A DNA stretch of 32,443 bases. Source: Eubacterium sp. CAG:251. GTDB lineage: Bacteria; Bacillota; Clostridia; Oscillospirales; Acutalibacteraceae. Positions 31,064 through 32,443 of this stretch are shown here, piece after piece. The number at the start of each line of letters is the position of its first letter. Position 1 is the stretch's first letter. The DNA lies in NCBI GenBank assembly GCA_000436835.1, contig FR889123.1, positions 7,062-39,504 on the forward strand, read 5' to 3'. The position numbers and the translations under genes were made by a program. Under the pieces are notes generated by a model, which ran no database searches, was not told the DNA's origin, and worked only from the letters and a program-made list of their open reading frames with translations.

Positions 31064-32209
31064 TTGAAGAAAAAAAGAGTTGGATTTTTTAGCGGACTTG
31101 ATTTTGTAACATTTATCACCGCTTTAATCGGCTCTTGCTATGGACTTGCTCTCGTTTACAGCGCAACATATTCAACATTGAAGAACGGCGCAATCATTGC
31201 AAGCGGTGTAAAAAGTATGCTCATTTCAACCTTGGGCGGCATTATTTTTGCACTTATTGTATGCAATATTGACTATGAAATTATATCTAAGCTTTGGCCT
31301 ATTGTTGCGGCAGGCTGTATCGGGCTTATGGTGATTACTCTGCTTTTTGGTAAAGCCGTAAACCCTGACAGACCCGATGCTAAAAGCTGGCTTGATCTTG
31401 GAGTATTCTATTTTCAAACGTCAGAACTTTTAAAAGTTGGATTTATAATATCTTTTTCATATCATCTTGATATGGTTAAGGATAAATTAAACAGAGTTAA
31501 AACCATTATCCCACTCGTTATTCACGGTATGATTCCGATAGGTCTTGTACTTCTCACCGGTGATGCCGGTTCGGCACTTATTTTCCTTGTAATGTTTATA
31601 GGAATGCTGTTCTTTGCCAAGGTAAATATAGGCTACTTTGTTGCAGGCATATGTGCAATAATAGTCGGATTTACTGCAGCTTGGAAGCTTAACATCATAA
31701 GCGGAGTTCAAAGGGAACGAATTACAGCTCTGTTTTATCCTGAACAATATAAAGACGTGCTTTATCAGCAGACTAACGGTAAAATAGCTCTCGGAAGCGG
31801 CGGCTGGATAGGCGAAGGATACCTTCACGGCAGTATGACTCAAAGCGGTTCAGTTCCTGTTAATGAAAGTGATATGATTTTAACCGTTGCAGGTGAAGAA
31901 CTTGGATATATAGGTGCGCTTGCAGTTATTATTATTTTAGCCGTGCTTATTATAAGGGTAATGACAACAGGTCTTAAAGCAAGAGATAATGTTGGATATT
32001 TAATGTGCAGTGGCATATCAGTTATGCTTTTTGCGCAAATGTTTGTTAATATTGGTATGGAGTTAAGTATTTTACCGAGTATCGGTATTACACTGCCTCT
32101 CTTCTCTGCGGGCGGCTCGTCATCACTTTGTATTTATTTAGCTCTCGGTATAGAAATGAGTGTTTACAGATTTTCAAAACCGCAAACAAACGCCTTATTC
32201 TATAAATAA
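31064..32209 (+). CDS. rodA: RodA/FtsW-family SEDS peptidoglycan glycosyltransferase
   Basis: The 381-residue membrane protein has about ten membrane helices and the SEDS signature near the end: VNESDMILTVAGEELGYIGAL with the catalytic Asp270, and SIGITLPLFSAGGSSSLCIYLALGI. SEDS proteins polymerise peptidoglycan strands with a partner class B PBP. Rod-type (RodA) is preferred over FtsW because of the WLDLGVFYFQTSELLKVGFI region, but SpoVE/FtsW cannot be excluded. The start is TTG 31064, 7 bases after AAGGAG. It is followed by a terminator, so no PBP gene is cotranscribed. Confidence 0.9.
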   Translation: MKKKRVGFFSGLDFVTFITALIGSCYGLALVYSATYSTLKNGAIIASGVKSMLISTLGGIIFALIVCNIDYEIISKLWPIVAAGCIGLMVITLLFGKAVNPDRPDAKSWLDLGVFYFQTSELLKVGFIISFSYHLDMVKDKLNRVKTIIPLVIHGMIPIGLVLLTGDAGSALIFLVMFIGMLFFAKVNIGYFVAGICAIIVGFTAAWKLNIISGVQRERITALFYPEQYKDVLYQQTNGKIALGSGGWIGEGYLHGSMTQSGSVPVNESDMILTVAGEELGYIGALAVIIILAVLIIRVMTTGLKARDNVGYLMCSGISVMLFAQMFVNIGMELSILPSIGITLPLFSAGGSSSLCIYLALGIEMSVYRFSKPQTNALFYK

Positions 32210-32223
32210 TTTAATAATAGTTA

Positions 32224-32264
32224 AAAACCCTGTTTCTGCAAAAAGCTGAACAGGGTTTTAATTT
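32224..32264 (+). terminator. Rho-independent terminator of the RodA-like gene
   Basis: An 11-base-pair stem, AAAACCCTGTT (32224-32234) with 32249-32259, and a 14-base loop is followed by T-rich sequence (TTTTAATTTTA), 15 bases after the stop codon. Confidence 0.82.
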
Positions 32265-32351
32265 TATGTAAGTAAATGTAAGCTTAATTCTTATAACAAC
32301 ATCGTCATATATTTATGCGATCGATATTTTGGGCACCGCCCTGCGGTCCGA

Positions 32352-32426
32352 CCGGAAAAATAAAAAAGAAAAAACCACCTACAAAAAGTAAGTGGTTTAT
32401 AATGTCGGCATTACCTATTTTTCCGG
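32352..32426. repeat. Inverted-repeat element at the right edge
   Basis: CCGGAAAAATA (32352-32362) is repeated perfectly inverted at 32416-32426. A second hairpin lies between (32372-32398). GC-rich short palindromes flank it on both sides (GGGCACCGCCC near 32330; CGGTCCGACCG near 32344; GGAGG/CCTCC near 32427-32440). It could be a compound terminator for a minus-strand gene beyond the window, or one copy of a dispersed intergenic repeat. Confidence 0.45.
32362..32398 (-). terminator. Terminator of a minus-strand gene beyond the right edge
   Basis: On the minus strand AAACCACTTAC (32398-32388) pairs with GTAGGTGGTTT (32382-32372), 11 pairs with one wobble and a T5 loop. TTTTC TTTTTT follows. 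No gene end is seen inside the window, so the gene it serves lies to the right. Confidence 0.65.
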
Positions 32427-32443
32427 GAGGCTGCCCTCCGAGT

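Noticed and set aside
1..32443. tRNA or rRNA genes, CRISPR arrays, insertion sequences, prophage genes
   Set aside because: No repeated spacer arrays, transposase or integrase motifs, or tRNA-like arms were found on reading both strands.

Overview
The window reads as AT-rich chromosomal DNA of an anaerobic, spore-forming member of the Clostridia, probably a gut commensal. The evidence is a spoIIGA-sigE pair, formate-tetrahydrofolate ligase, a butyryl/4-hydroxybutyrate-type CoA-transferase, several intracellular glycoside hydrolases and strong AGGAGG-like ribosome sites with frequent TTG starts. Genus cannot be fixed from the sequence alone.

Layout. 1-9.4 kb: a truncated GH110-like beta-helix glycosidase (minus strand), a divergent CoA-transferase plus lipoyl-less E2-like acyltransferase operon, a long GH3 beta-glucosidase, a HAD phosphatase/metallo-hydrolase pair, a GtrA-like membrane protein and a 48-residue exported peptide. 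9.6-16.2 kb: an accessory plus-strand island. It holds an ECF sigma factor, a one-TM anti-sigma-like protein, a small secreted protein, a terminator, a second secreted protein and an ABC system of three components (a membrane protein with an M1-peptidase-like ectodomain, an ATPase, and a permease whose ectodomain is split by two single-base frame changes). Two near-identical 33-bp promoters stand in front of the anti-sigma gene and the second secreted-protein unit, so the island looks like one self-regulated envelope or bacteriocin-like system. 16.3-21.5 kb: cdaR and cdaA (c-di-AMP synthesis), a cysteine desulfurase with a DUF3343 partner, sigE and spoIIGA. 21.5-25.9 kb: a cyclophilin, a GH2 hydrolase, an ABC exporter and a soluble S24/S26-type Ser/His peptidase in one operon. 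26.1-32.4 kb: a COG2509 FAD oxidoreductase, the fhs-tsaE-tsaB-rpiB operon, a RodA-type SEDS protein and a GC-richer inverted-repeat structure at the right edge.

How it fits together. Most of the window is housekeeping: sporulation control, c-di-AMP, t6A tRNA modification, one-carbon metabolism and wall elongation. The ECF island is the part most likely to be an undescribed system. Two minus-strand junctions (cyclophilin/spoIIGA and sigE/DUF3343) share an unusual design in which the terminator hairpin of the upstream gene carries the ribosome-binding site of the downstream gene in its 3' arm, so read-through message would have a hidden start site. No tRNA, rRNA, CRISPR array, transposase or integrase was seen.
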